From Monodelphis domestica (taxonomy: Eukaryota; Chordata; Mammalia; Didelphimorphia; Didelphidae), in contig NC_077234.1 in assembly GCF_027887165.1 (NCBI RefSeq), forward strand, positions 169,234,388 to 169,298,387: a DNA stretch of 64,000 nucleotides, read 5' to 3'. Shown here piece by piece: positions 47,650 to 58,454 of this stretch (position 1 is its first letter; each line of letters opens with the position of its first letter). A program made the translations under genes and the position numbers. The notes below the pieces were generated by a model. That model was not told the origin of the DNA. It did not search any database and saw only the letters and a program-made list of their open reading frames with translations.

Positions 47650-47811
47650 ACAGAGCCATGAAAATTTCAAACACTTTCAATAATATCCAAAACACAAACA
47701 TGAAACTAATGGAAAAACTTAGGGAAGTAAGAAAGATTCTACAAGAGCTCTCACTCAATTGCTTTCTTTCCACTAGAAGTTATTTGTTTCTGCACAGATT
47801 GGTCTAGGGTA
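47650..47811 (-). repeat. TAS2R 3' flank, copy C
   Basis: Aligns with the 3' flanks of A and B over 'tttcaataatatccaaaac', 'caattgctttctttccacta' and 'gattggtctaggg'. The 'ctaggg' that supplies the stop codon in A and B lies here just outside the C reading frame. Confidence 0.8.
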
Positions 47812-48747
47812 CTAAGGATTTCTTCCTTTGAGGCAATTTTTCATTTGCTGTAGTACACTCAAGGATGTCTGCCTCAGCTTGATGTTCCCCAAAATCAGGA
47901 TAAATGAGTGGCCTGAGGGGTAGATGACTGCAATTATCTCACCAAATATCATTGCTAGTTCACTCTCTGGGAAAAAGTAGCTGGATGTGGCTATGAGAAA
48001 GGCCAAACAGTAAATGATAAAGAGGATGAGGAAAGAGATTATAGCTTTCATGGCTCTCAGATGGATCTCTGTACTGGGATCTCTACCATTCATGGCATTG
48101 AGCTTTATCTTCCTGGTATGTCTCCACATGGAAAGAATTAACAGGAAAAATGAGATCAGGGACACAGTAAAGGGAAAGAGAGTTCCCAGATTGAGGAAAA
48201 CCAGAGTGTTAAAGTATGTAGAATTATTCATTTGGAGTATTGGAGTATTTCTCTTGTTCCTCCTGCTTACCAGGCTCCTGAAATCCTCATTAAATTTCTC
48301 TATTATTGGAAAGTTAATGAATACAGACATGAACAACGATGCCAGTAGAATTATGGGAATCACTCTGTTAATTCTCCATTTCAACCAGAGGAAAAGAAAG
48401 TGGGAGAAATTGGCTATCTTCAAGCAGTAGAATATACTGAGGCATGTAGCAAACCAGACACTTAAATAGTTGGAAATTGTCCAGAAGTTATCCATAATTC
48501 TCATTATGTTAGCATACTCATATACTTCTGGGTGAAAAACCACTAAAAATCCATTTAGTAGCAACGAGAACAACAAACCAATTCTGGTGATGGCTAAACC
48601 GGTAAGAATGAAATCAACCAAGTAGATTTTCCTTCTCTTAACCCAGTCAGTGAAATTCACCAGTCCAATGAATCCATTCCCCAAAATCCCCATCATGAAC
48701 AATCCAATAATCATGATCATAAAGATGGTCTTCATTGCATTTGGCAT
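47812..48747 (-). CDS. TAS2R: Bitter taste receptor TAS2R, copy C (311 aa)
   Basis: Intact single-exon bitter receptor GPCR. Landmarks: '[19 protein letters not shown]' (22-40), 'DFILTGLAITRI' (45-56), '[19 protein letters not shown]' (98-116), '[19 protein letters not shown]' (196-214), '[13 protein letters not shown]' (226-238) and '[13 protein letters not shown]' (280-292). It is one residue shorter than A and B around extracellular loop 2, which carries overlapping sequons N174-N175-S176-T177. The C-terminal tail ends 'LKGRNP', against 'LKGGKSLVP' in A and 'LKGEKSLVP' in B: C has one base fewer in the stretch encoding this tail (about 47815-47830), shifting the frame into an earlier TAG after helix 8. 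The receptor core is unaffected. The start has A at -3. It is the most divergent of the three in TM2-ECL1, suggesting different ligands. Confidence 0.97.
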   Translation of the reverse strand: MPNAMKTIFMIMIIGLFMMGILGNGFIGLVNFTDWVKRRKIYLVDFILTGLAITRIGLLFSLLLNGFLVVFHPEVYEYANIMRIMDNFWTISNYLSVWFATCLSIFYCLKIANFSHFLFLWLKWRINRVIPIILLASLFMSVFINFPIIEKFNEDFRSLVSRRNKRNTPILQMNNSTYFNTLVFLNLGTLFPFTVSLISFFLLILSMWRHTRKIKLNAMNGRDPSTEIHLRAMKAIISFLILFIIYCLAFLIATSSYFFPESELAMIFGEIIAVIYPSGHSFILILGNIKLRQTSLSVLQQMKNCLKGRNP

Positions 48748-49092
48748 GTTTTCAGATAGGAAACTCCAATGTCTAATATCAGAGCTTTTGTATTAATTTC
48801 CAACCAAAATGTTGAAGAGAAATATTTATGTTATTAAGGTTTTGCAGTGATTTTTTTCCTGTCTTTATTGTGTCTCCTGTCTCCAGAGAGAGATTCTTTT
48901 GTATGAGGCTGAAGTTATTTTCACAAAATACTTCCTTAATTTTTTGTAAGTACATTGACATGGGTTTCTAGGAGAAAACAATATGTACCCTTTTATGACC
49001 ACTGCAGTTTGTAATTTTGCATGCAAGGTGTATCTATTTGCTTACATGCAAATAGGAAAAGATTCTTTTTCATCGTTTTGCACATTTCTTTT
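48748..49092 (-). promoter_or_regulatory. Conserved 5' flank of TAS2R copy C
   Basis: Aligns with the 5' flanks of A and B up to 'ttttgcacatttcttttgat', where a SINE has inserted; the match resumes at 49307 with 'gatggtattttcc'. It includes 'acatgcaaatag', shared in position with A and B. Confidence 0.5.
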
Positions 49093-49293
49093 TTTTTTTA
49101 ACCCTTACCTTCCGTCTTGGAATCAATACTGTGTATTGGTTCCATGGCAGAAGAGTGGTAAGGGCTAGGCAATGGGGGTCAAGTGACTTGCCCAGGGTCA
49201 CACAACTGGGAAGTGTCTGAGGCCAGATTTGAACCTAGGACCTCCCACCTCTAGACTTGGTTCTCAATATACTGAGCTACCCAGCTGCCCCCA
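49093..49293 (-). repeat. tRNA-derived SINE inserted upstream of TAS2R copy C
   Basis: A second-tail-type SINE with a perfect 13-bp target repeat, gcacatttctttt (49080-49092 and 49294-49306). It lies about 350 bp upstream of the start codon of copy C and is absent from the same place in A and B, so it inserted after C split from them. Confidence 0.93.
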
Positions 49294-49437
49294 GCACATT
49301 TCTTTTGATGGTATTTTCCGTAAAGTCTACCATCAGTTTTAGCTTTGAATCAAATGACTCAAAAATAATCTATATTCTTAACAATGAAGCAAATGTGGAA
49401 ATGAATTTAATTATCACTACTAGCAATGAATATTTAT

Positions 49438-49674
49438 GAGTAGGTAGGTTGTGCAATGGATAGAAATTGGACCTAGAGTCAGTAAAACCTGAGTTCAAAT
49501 CTGGTCTTCAGACACTTGCTAGTTGAGTGACCCTGGGCAAGTCACTTAACCCTATTTGTCTGTTTCCTCATTTATAAAATGAGCTGGAAAGGCAATCACA
49601 AATCACTCCAGTGTCTTTGCCAAGAAAACCTTAAGTGGAGTTATAAAGTGTTGGACACAACTAAACAACAACAG
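49438..49674 (+). repeat. tRNA-derived marsupial SINE with BovB/RTE-like tail
   Basis: Head 'taggtaggttgtgcaatgg', body 'gagttcaaatctggtcttc' and 'gtgaccctgggcaagtcact', tail 'ctccagtgtctttgccaaga' and 'gttggacacaactaaacaac'. A full-length copy. Confidence 0.92.
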
Positions 49675-52559
49675 ATGAGAATTTAGAAAAGCTCAGGATT
49701 AGAAATTATCAGGACTAAGGTCATTATCTATATAATTTAAGCCCAAAAGGAAGATTTTCTTCAATTCCATCCATAATTTAAAAAGGAAGACATACAAATT
49801 CTAATGTATTATTAGAATTCACATTCTTAACTGTTTGTGATATTTACTTAATAATAACTTTTTATTAAACAGTGTAATCAAGGAAGAATGGCAAAAAGCA
49901 GAGTAAAAATTGAAATGTAATGAAAATGGACCCAAGAGAAGCAGATGGAGCAGTCATGAGCCAGCAGGGGAAGAGAATTCCATAGAATTCCAATGAAGAT
50001 TCAAAGAAGAAAAAACTGTTGGCCAGAACTAGGTCTGGTCACTCACTTCTCTCATTCACTCTCTCACCAGAGACTCTGACCAGAGCTAGGGAGCAGAGTT
50101 GTTTTTCCACATACCTTTTCCTACCTGGCTGTGCTGAAGAAAAGTGTTTCTGCCTTTGTTATTGAAGATTATCCTGAATCATCATTTCACCCTTGAAAGA
50201 CAGTTTAATCCCTCCATCAAATATAGCTATAGAAAGATAGGGTTAGGGTCTCCCCAGTCCCTCTGTCCTACCTTTTCTCCTTTTTCTCTTTCTCTCCCAA
50301 GAAGTAAATTAGCCATTTAGTATACCAAAGACTGTCTCTGAAGTTTGTAATAGGAGGGAAGATTTCAAAGTTCATAGAGAAGAAAGTTGGGAGGGGTTGA
50401 CTCATTCTTGGTCAGGTCCAGACTCCATTAAGATTGACTAGCTTAGTGGAAGAAGGAGGAAGTGGCTACACATTAATCAGCCCCCTCCAGCAGCTGGTTT
50501 CCTGTTTCTGAGGCCCCCTCTGTCAATCCCACTATTATAATAGTTTGCTAAATAGTAAATTAAAATAAATCTAAATGAATTGAAAATTCTTTTTAAAGTA
50601 CAGGAGCAGTTTTCTGTAAGGATGATATTAGAAAATAAGTATTATTTTATTAATTTAAGGATAAGAAGTAAAGTAGCTGGTTTGAGAATGAAGTAGAGTT
50701 TGAAGCAGAGAGAGCATGTTAATTTCAATTGTTGACAGTTATAACCATTTTTCTGTGTCAGTTACTCTCTCTGGCAGTTGGCAGAGACACACTATGAGAG
50801 ACTCTCTCTCAGGGCTGGAGGAGGTAACATCTTTGCCTCTCTCTCTGTCTGAGGGAAAGGCCTTAAGGAGTTCAGCATTTTCCTTTCCCAGCTTGAAAAA
50901 CACTATTTACTATCTATTGCAGTTTTTATAGATTGTTTAACTCTGAAAAGACCAAAGAAAAACCTGGTCCTGGGTTTGGCCTCTGAGTCTGTTAAGGCTT
51001 AGAGTTCTAACTTGATTCTTGTTGAGACTCAAGTAGCTAGCCTTTACTATTTTATAATTTGAAGGCGAAGTTAAGATTTATAAGGACAACAGTGGTAGTT
51101 TTTATTTAAATAGTATAAATTTGGATTAGTCAAATCAGAGAGGAGTAGTGTAGCCTGTGAAACACAGGAGAAGTGGTTCCTTACAGAACCAGGGAGTTTA
51201 TTTCGGTGGATTCGTAATCCCTTAGAATTATAAATCTTCATTATTATCCTCATATATTTCAATAAATAGAGTCTCTTTAGCATCCTTGTACCTGGCCCTG
51301 AAGGGAAGTTCACATTTGAGCTTCACTTCATCCCTGAAGATACTTTTGATTACCTCTATCAAAAGTATCAAACCAGTTTTGAACCTGTTTTGGTAAGTTT
51401 CCCATATAAATATTTCATTTTTATAACTCAACAATTTATTTTTACACTTCTGATTATTATCTAATCAGTTTTCTGAGAGAGAACGTGATCTCCCTTCACT
51501 TTATCATTATAATTTCACTAACAGAGTTTTTTAAATGTTACTAGACTCAAAGTTATTATCTTCAGTTACTTATAAAATTAATGCTTAAATCTCCTCCAGT
51601 TTTGCCATTGAATTACATTCATTAAAAATGTGTCTCTATCTCTCATAATTTACTCTGACAAAATCGAAATAAAAAAGTTGTAATGAACAAAAAATTATAG
51701 TTCACATCCCTCAAAGATCACCAGGACAAAAATCCAAGAGGAAGGCAGTAAGTAGTAAATCAGTAAATTAACCAGAAAGCATGCACTACTGCCTGGCACT
51801 GTACAAAAAATGGTAATCATTAAATGAATAAACATTCCTTTGTGAAGCTTATGGTCTACCTTACAGAGGAGATAATGCCTATATATTTATCCTGAAGTTA
51901 TTTTGGTCTGTTGTACCAGACTACAATTCACTATATATAGTTGGAGAATGTTATATAGTAGATTATTAAGTTAATACTTCTGATTCCTTTGTTTAATCAA
52001 AAGCAGCCAACTTAGCAATAGAAAACACAGGAAACCTTAAATTTAAAAAAAGAAAAGTTAATTTAGCAACTTGGGGAAAATTTTTAAATATCAACTATAT
52101 ATGTATAGTAAAATGAGTTGTTGAGTTTTTGTTGTTTTTTGGTTGTTGTTTGGGTTTTGAATGAATGTTTTTAAACATGTGAGGGTAATACTGCATTGAG
52201 TTGGTATTGTTTTCTAAAATTAGGGGAAATTCATTTGAGAATGAGCTGCAGTTGAACATGAATTTTATTATACATAACAATATAAATATTATTTATTATA
52301 TATCATTAATATTTTTGTATTTTTGTAATTAAAAAGGAATTATCTTCACTGAAAATTTTATGTGAGAGTAATTTGTCCTAAATATGGGAAACAACTATTT
52401 GAGGAGTTTTCATTATTTGGAAAACTGATGTAATACTATGCCTTAAAGTTTGTTCTGACTTTTAATGAAATTATTTCTGGAAAAAATACAAATAAATACA
52501 AAATCAATACAAAGTGATGGGAAAGGGTAAAAGTATAAGAAACTAGTTGGATCTAGAGA
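49675..52559. other. No gene; possible LTR-like fragments
   Basis: No host gene. Two segments, 49940-50225 and 50700-51375, are less AT-rich and end in loosely similar text ('agtttaatccctccatcaaa' and 'gattacctctatcaaaag'). They may be ends of one fossil LTR family, but I cannot fix borders. The remainder is AT-rich. Confidence 0.35.
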
Positions 52560-52832
52560 GACTTTTATTCACTTCATTTCTCATTAGGTTCTTCTCCCAT
52601 GCCCTAGAAACATCTTCATCCTAGAAAGTCATTTCTGCCTTAGAATTCACACTTCCTAATACTCTTAGCCCTGTGATTAGATGGTTCTGCCCAGAACCTC
52701 CATTTAAAGACAATTTTTATTTTTAGAATGTAAACTTCTAGAGGGTAGAGACTGTCTTTCTCTATATTTATACTCTGAGGCTTAGCACAGTGTCTGGCAT
52801 GTAGTTAACTTAATTAATGCTTGTTGACTATA
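52560..52832 (+). mobile_element. L2 LINE 3' end
   Basis: L2 tail order: 'agaaagtcatttctgcctta', 'gaatgtaaacttctagaggg', 'tagagactgtctttctctat', 'ggcttagcacagtgtctggc' and 'ttaatgcttgttgac'. Confidence 0.85.
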
Positions 52833-53149
52833 CAACTTCATGTAGTAGAATACAGTGCTTAAGCTGAGTTTTGAGGAAAGAAAAGATTCTAAGACATGAC
52901 AGTAAAGCTGTGTTTATTGCATTCCTTTATATCTACCCATACAGACCATTTCTTGCTTTTAAAAACATGGATTTTCTCAAAAGAAGTTTGGAGTCATTGA
53001 TCCAAAGTGTTAAGTAATACTTCCTATCAATCCAACCCTATTTCCTCTGTGAAAGGAAATTTCTTTATCTCAACCAAGTACTTAGAGAACTCCACACTTT
53101 TAACTCAGTCAGTCAGAAACTTGCGAATCCTTTGATAAGAGTTTATACT
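52833..53149. other. No gene; unassigned
   Basis: Nothing recognised. Confidence 0.4.
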
Positions 53150-53575
53150 CTCACAGGATGAGAGGTGGATCCCACAGACTTTGCCCTCTGAGCAGTGCTA
53201 GGCTACTTGAGAGACTTTGATTAGTTTCTGTGAAGAGGGGAAGAGACAGGAAATGACATGGAAAAAGGGGTATAAAAAGAGACCAACATGGTCTGGGACT
53301 GCATTCCCATCCCTTCCTGATATTTGGAAAGATTCTTTTCTTGGATTCTGCATTGACTTGCTGGAGACTATCAGACTTTCACATGGAGATCGGGACTTGT
53401 GGAAGCCCCTGATGGGGTGCTGACTTGGACTTCACTTCACTGGAGAAGCACTTACAGCTGGTAGGCTTCTTAAGACTCTGTCTCTTTCCTACATTTCACA
53501 TTCTCACTATCTCTACCCTGTTGTAAATAAAAATTCCTCACAGTCATTTTGACTTAAGGGATAATATTTTATAAT
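53150..53575 (+). mobile_element. LTR-like fossil segment
   Basis: Shows LTR order on plus: a TATA-like 'gggtataaaaagagacc' (53268-53284), about 240 bp of less AT-rich sequence, an AATAAA signal at 53526-53531, then 'gacttaagggataat' and 'taattggtgaccaaa', the last resembling a primer-binding region. It shares 'gacttaaggg' after AATAAA with 28720-29215. Ends are approximate; it may be a solo LTR with a little leader. Confidence 0.5.
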
Positions 53576-53855
53576 TGGTGACCAAAATACCACTTTTATA
53601 ACTCTCATACTTGGTCAAAAATCAATTATATTTCTTACACCTCTTATGATTTAATTTTGAGCTCAGCTTGTTTTTATCTGTATAACCTGTTCAAGATTCA
53701 TATATTAATCAATTAAATGCCTGTCAACCTATATAGCTAAATCAGGAAAATATGTATTTTTCATGAAATTTATTGCTTTAGTGTAGATGATTAGATTGAG
53801 ACTTTGTATTACTCCGAGATTTTATAAAATCATATTACCCCACATATTGCACTCT
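53576..53855. other. No gene; unassigned
   Basis: AT-rich. It might include leftover internal sequence of the preceding LTR-like element. Confidence 0.35.
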
Positions 53856-54344
53856 GTGATCGAGTCATGAAGAGAGAGAGGTTTTGCAGTACTTGTGGAC
53901 CAAGATGCAGGGCTGGAGATCTAGCTCTAGATGTCAGTCAAGAGAAGATTCCAATGGAATGTTACCAGGAGGGGCAGTTGGGGTTTTTTGCTGGCCACAT
54001 GGAGAGGAGAAACTTGGCTTTTGGTCTCTGTGTCTCTCACTGGAAGTCACACTCTCACTCCTTGGAGGTTTGAAGCTGAATGATCTTTGTGAAGCTGATA
54101 TGTTTTTTTAGGTTTCTCTGGTTCTGAGCAGTTGAAGTTGACACTGAAGAAGAGATTTTCTTGGTGAAGAAGAAAGAAGATTCAAACAGCTGTCCTCCAT
54201 CTTCCTAACTGTCTAAGAAACACACTTGTGATTCCCCAAACCCTCAATTTTATCTCATTTTAGATTAGGGAAATCCTCATCCCTCTTACCTCAGTTTCCC
54301 ATCCTGTTATCCCAATAAACCCCTTGACTGAGAAAGAAAACTAG
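53856..54344 (+). mobile_element. Possible LTR-like fossil segment
   Basis: Less AT-rich stretch ending with 'tcccaataaaccccttgact', an AATAAA in LTR-like setting at 54312-54317. There is no visible partner or target repeat, so this is a weak call. Confidence 0.3.
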
Positions 54345-55056
54345 TATCTATTATAGTTCACTCAGGAGGTAGGTAAGAAGCAAAGGCTTCAAGAAGTATT
54401 GTGAGGTGAGGGAGGCAAGTGTAATATTTATTGGGAAAGGAAATGGAGAATTGGAAAACACAGGGGATAATGGGAGGTTGAAGGAGCTGAGGGAAGAGAG
54501 AGAATATCGCTCAGTGAAGCAAAGGAGAGAGATGCCCCCTGCTGAGAGGAAGCAGCAGGGGTCCGATAAGGACTGTTTGTCCTGAAATGACTGAACTGAA
54601 GTTCAGCTCCCTCTATGATCAGATAAGATAGTCCACTTATCTGACTGCGAATTCAAATAATATAAAGTTTAATAATCAGTTGGGATCGGAGTTTTTTCCT
54701 TAGCTTCAGAGTTGAGGCCAGGCCCCAGAGGCTGGCGGAGGGTTCCCCCACTGCCGTCTACTCTATATCAGTCCTGCTTAGTCTAATTCAGAATCTTAGC
54801 AGTAGACAGAAAGCAAATAAGAACATTTCTGACCTTCAGAAGTGATTGGGCCAAAATCTTCGGGCTGAACCAAGAAGAGGCACACCACACCAGACTGGGC
54901 TGAATAAGCTCCTCTCTCCTCCAACACCAGGAAGCAAGTTGCAACCCCCACAGGAAGGAAGTGCTAGTCACAAGATCCAACCGCCACTCCTGGCAGGAAA
55001 GAAGTGATAGTCACAAGACCTAACTGCCACTCCCAGATGACCCTTCCCCCACCAAC
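54345..55056 (-). mobile_element. LTR of a class I-like endogenous retrovirus (minus strand)
   Basis: Read on the minus strand this about 700-bp block has LTR architecture. A U3 begins just after a purine-rich segment and carries two 40-bp direct repeats (54994-55033 and 54951-54990). An AATAAA signal at 54427-54432 (minus) is followed by about 80 bp that would be U5. It lies on the 3' side of the gag and integrase remnants described next and is probably that element's 3' LTR. No matching 5' LTR was found. Confidence 0.6.
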
Positions 55057-55803
55057 TGTCAGTCTAGTTTCCTTTCTACAATTGTCCCATTTTTTGTTGT
55101 GACCTTCCCAAGGTCACTTATTTATATTATAGTTACCAATTTACTAAATCTACTTTAAGGAATCTTTTTCAGGGAAGTTTGGGTAAGGGTAGTTTTAGGG
55201 GTTTACAATAAATTCAGTACAATAAATGTTGAACAAAACTATTACAAGAAATTTGAATCTTAGTGCTAATAATACTTACTCTAAGTTAACTAAAACTAAT
55301 ACATTATTATAGAAATTATTTACATATAAATACAACAATATACATTGTTCCACATCATGATATCAGTCAAATAGAAATATCTATTGATCTTTCTATTTGC
55401 CTAAGATCTTATGGAACTAACTATATACATATTTATATTTTGCATAAATACAATTTCAGACACTTGTTTATATAAACAAGGTCTCTCAATATGTCAGTTT
55501 GTGATTTTGTTTTGTGTCTAATAGTGTTGAGTTGAATTAATATTTATCAAGTTTCTTCAGATTTCCACTTCTCATGTTGACTGATGGATCTCTTCTTTCT
55601 TCCATGTTATGTAGTGATGCATGCTATTTCCCTAATATGTGAAATTACTTTTGTTTTATTATTTCAACACACTCAGTCTTACACATAAGTCTCCTTTTTG
55701 ATCTGTCCTCTTCTTATATAAACAAATTTACAAAATCCAAAGTCTTAGCTGTCCATTTCAGCTTTTCCTCTTTGTTTCTTGTCTCTAGCATCTTTTCTTG
55801 ATG

Positions 55804-55892
55804 TTTTTCCTCTGGGCTGGTTTAAAATCTTTTCCTCTGGGATGCTTTTCCTCTGGTTGCTTTTCCTCTGGGTTGCTTTTCCTCTGGGCTGG
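55804..55892. repeat. Short tandem repeat, 15-16 bp unit, about five copies
   Basis: Units of 'cttttcctctgggntg' repeat from 55829 to 55891, preceded by a slightly different copy starting at 55804. It lies within the 3' part of the fossil provirus. Confidence 0.85.
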
Positions 55893-56010
55893 AAAGTTGT
55901 CTCGAACATTATGTGTCGCTATTACTTCTTTGTGTTGTACTTTTTATGTTAATCAGTTTTTGTTTCCATTTCTCAGCCCTATCTTTTGCCTAATTCTTTT
56001 TCTATGTCTG

Positions 56011-56247
56011 TTACAGTGATGTTAAATTTTTTATGGTTTCACGTGGGAACAGTGAAACCATGAGTCTTTCTCTGCAACTTTTATAGCTGTTGGGGTGGTA
56101 AGCAATACTTAATGTGGCCCAGTCCATTTTTATGTCTGTAGCCAATTTTCTATTGAAAAATTTTAAGTATACTATATCTCCTGGTTTGATGTTTTGCAAA
56201 TTGTAATCCAGGAGTCCTGTTTGTTGTATCAAGCCCATTTCATGCAA
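56011..56247 (-). pseudogene. Integrase C-terminal-like remnant of the fossil provirus
   Basis: The motif 'IKPGDIVYLKFFNR' resembles the SH3-like C-terminal domain of gammaretroviral integrase ('xPGDxVxxKxF'). Its place downstream of gag on the same strand supports the call. It is a fragment and broken. Confidence 0.6.
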
Positions 56248-56297
56248 CTCTGGTATTTTTGTTTGTAAAGCTTATATATTTTTTGTTAATTGACAGT

Positions 56298-58099
56298 CTA
56301 GTTTGTGAGAAGTTCTATGTCAGAGAAAGGAAGATGTGATAGGATCATTACATTGTTTGCTTCTTCTTCTCTTTGTTTTGGATCAGGTATATGATTTTGT
56401 TGCACTGCAAATTTAGTGTCGTTATCCACTTCCTCATACTTTTCACAAAGTTCTTGGTAATTCTTGACTCCCAATGCTGCCAGCATTTCTTCTAATGAGA
56501 TTGTGTAGTTTATGTCCTTAACTAACTTTTCTGACCGAATCATTTGTTCTTGATTTGAGTTGTTAATGTAATTATCTGTCTCCTCCTCTTGTAAAGCATT
56601 GTGATCTTGATTGTAAGGTTTGATATATTCATAAGTTTCTTGGTCTTCTTCATTTTCTGAATCAAACATCATGGGGTGGAGTCAAGATGGTGGCTTAGCA
56701 AGCAGCAAAAGTTCAGACCTCGTGGAAGACCCTTCCTTACCGATACAGACTGAATGCTCCTAGGGCACCGAAATCCAAGCTGAACAACAGGACAAAAGCG
56801 GGGAACCCTCCTTCTGGACTCAAATCAAAAGGTATGCCCCCCAAAAGCTGGAATGTGAGAATACTCAGGGCTAAGAGGAAGGCAGAGGGTAGGTCCCAGG
56901 ACCCCTCCCCCACAACCCAGAGCGCTGAGCCCATGGCAGCAGCGGGAACCTCTGAGCGGGCAAAGGTGCTGGTTTGGAGGGTCTACCTTGTGAGCAGCGG
57001 GGCACCGGGCTCAGAGCATCCAGCTTGGACAGTGGGAAGGAAGCCAGGGAGAGACGGGGCATGGCTGGGTCCCTCTATCAGGCTCCAGCCTCACCTTTGC
57101 CTCGGGGCACAACCAGATCAATCCAATTGAACCTAATTCAATCAGAACTCCTCAGAGTTTAGGGAGGCGGGCAAAGGCACTTGTGGACAGTGGAGAAGCA
57201 ACTGGAGAGAACTGGAGAGAGCCTGGGCAGCCCAGCCTTCCAGGAGTCTTCAGAGCCTCAGAGCTTCATACCACATACAGCCCAGCCCAGTTGAACTCAA
57301 TCCAATCAAAAGCCTCCAGAGGACAGTAAAGCTAACATTCCTCCCCTAGAGACTGTACCAAGAGATCTGACAAAGCTCCAAGAGGGGAGACTGACAGCCC
57401 CAAAACCAAAACAAAATGAGAGGAGCAAGAGCACAGCCAAATACGGGGAGCAAAGAAGGGGTAAACTCGAGCAAACAACAGAAAAAGAAGAAAGAAATCA
57501 CAATAGACAGTTTCTGCACAGGTAATGAGCAAAGAGAGAATGAAACAGAGGGGGAGGGATCAGCAAAGGAAAAATCAGAAATCCCAGTGAATTGGATACA
57601 GGCTTTGGAAGAACTCAAAATGCAATTCAAAACACAATTAAGAGAGGCTGAAGACAATTGTGAAAAGAACTGAATCAAACATCACTGAATATAGTGATTC
57701 TGTGTGATTTGTGTCTTGCACTGACTCTTGCTTGGTGATTTCTATATTCCCCAAGTCTTTTGCAAGCTCTTGTCTATTAGTATGCTGTAACTCTGTGTTC
57801 TGTGTTGATAAATTTGGTTCTTGTGCATTTGTTCCTTTCTGTGGATCTGCTATCATATCCCAGTTTTGTTCTTCCACTACAGACTTTTCTTGTTGCTTTG
57901 AACATTCATTTTGCAATTCATCATCAGTTTGCAATGGAATTGCATTATCATGGAGACTTAAGGATGGCATAATAATTTTTGTGTATGCTTTTTCTTGTGC
58001 AGTTACTATTGGTTGGAATTCTTCTGCATAAGTATTTAAGATTGGCTTTTCTATTATGTCATTGGTATTTTCTTTTGTAATATCATCCCTGCTTTCCAT
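56298..58099 (-). pseudogene. Acidic Glu/Asn/Gln-rich region of the fossil provirus
   Basis: Two open stretches (57638-58099 and 56298-56672) rich in Glu, Asp, Asn and Gln lie where pol would be expected. Neither shows protease or RT motifs. They could be an extra viral coding region or recombined sequence. A nested L1 piece separates them. Treated as a fossil. Confidence 0.45.
56672..57669 (+). mobile_element. L1 5' part (5' UTR and ORF1 start) nested in the provirus
   Basis: Begins with the canonical marsupial L1 start 'ggggtggagtcaagatggtg' (offset by one base) and runs through a GC-richer 5' UTR into the first 85 codons of ORF1 (57416-57669, 'MRGARAQPNTGSKEG...'). It then stops without ORF2, 3' UTR or poly(A). 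It is flanked by a perfect 15-bp target repeat, ctgaatcaaacatca (56657-56671 and 57670-57684). This 3'-truncated shape is the opposite of ordinary 5' truncation. It could reflect premature polyadenylation, internal priming or a template jump. ORF1 is open to the truncation point, so it is fairly young. Confidence 0.9.
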
Positions 58100-58454
58100 G
58101 TCATTGTCTCCAGGAGGTCTGCTAATTTGAATGTTTTCTGTTATTGCATTTTCCTCCCCATTGGACCCTTCTGTTGTTAGCTCATGTGCTTAATTCATTT
58201 GCAGTTTGTGTATTACAGACTATTGCCAGTTCTGTTTCTTCCTCTTTCTTTGTAACTTGTTCCACTGTTCCGAAAATTTTCTCTTTAATCTCTGTTACAT
58301 CATTATCTAATTAGATTTCTTCTTCTATCTGTTCTTTAGTTTTATTTTGTGCTTTTGCAAACCCAAATTCTATTTGCATGCAATCTCCTTCCTTTTCATT
58401 TTTCCCATTTCCTTTCCCATTTTTCCTTTTTGATGTTACCCCATGCACCTGGCT

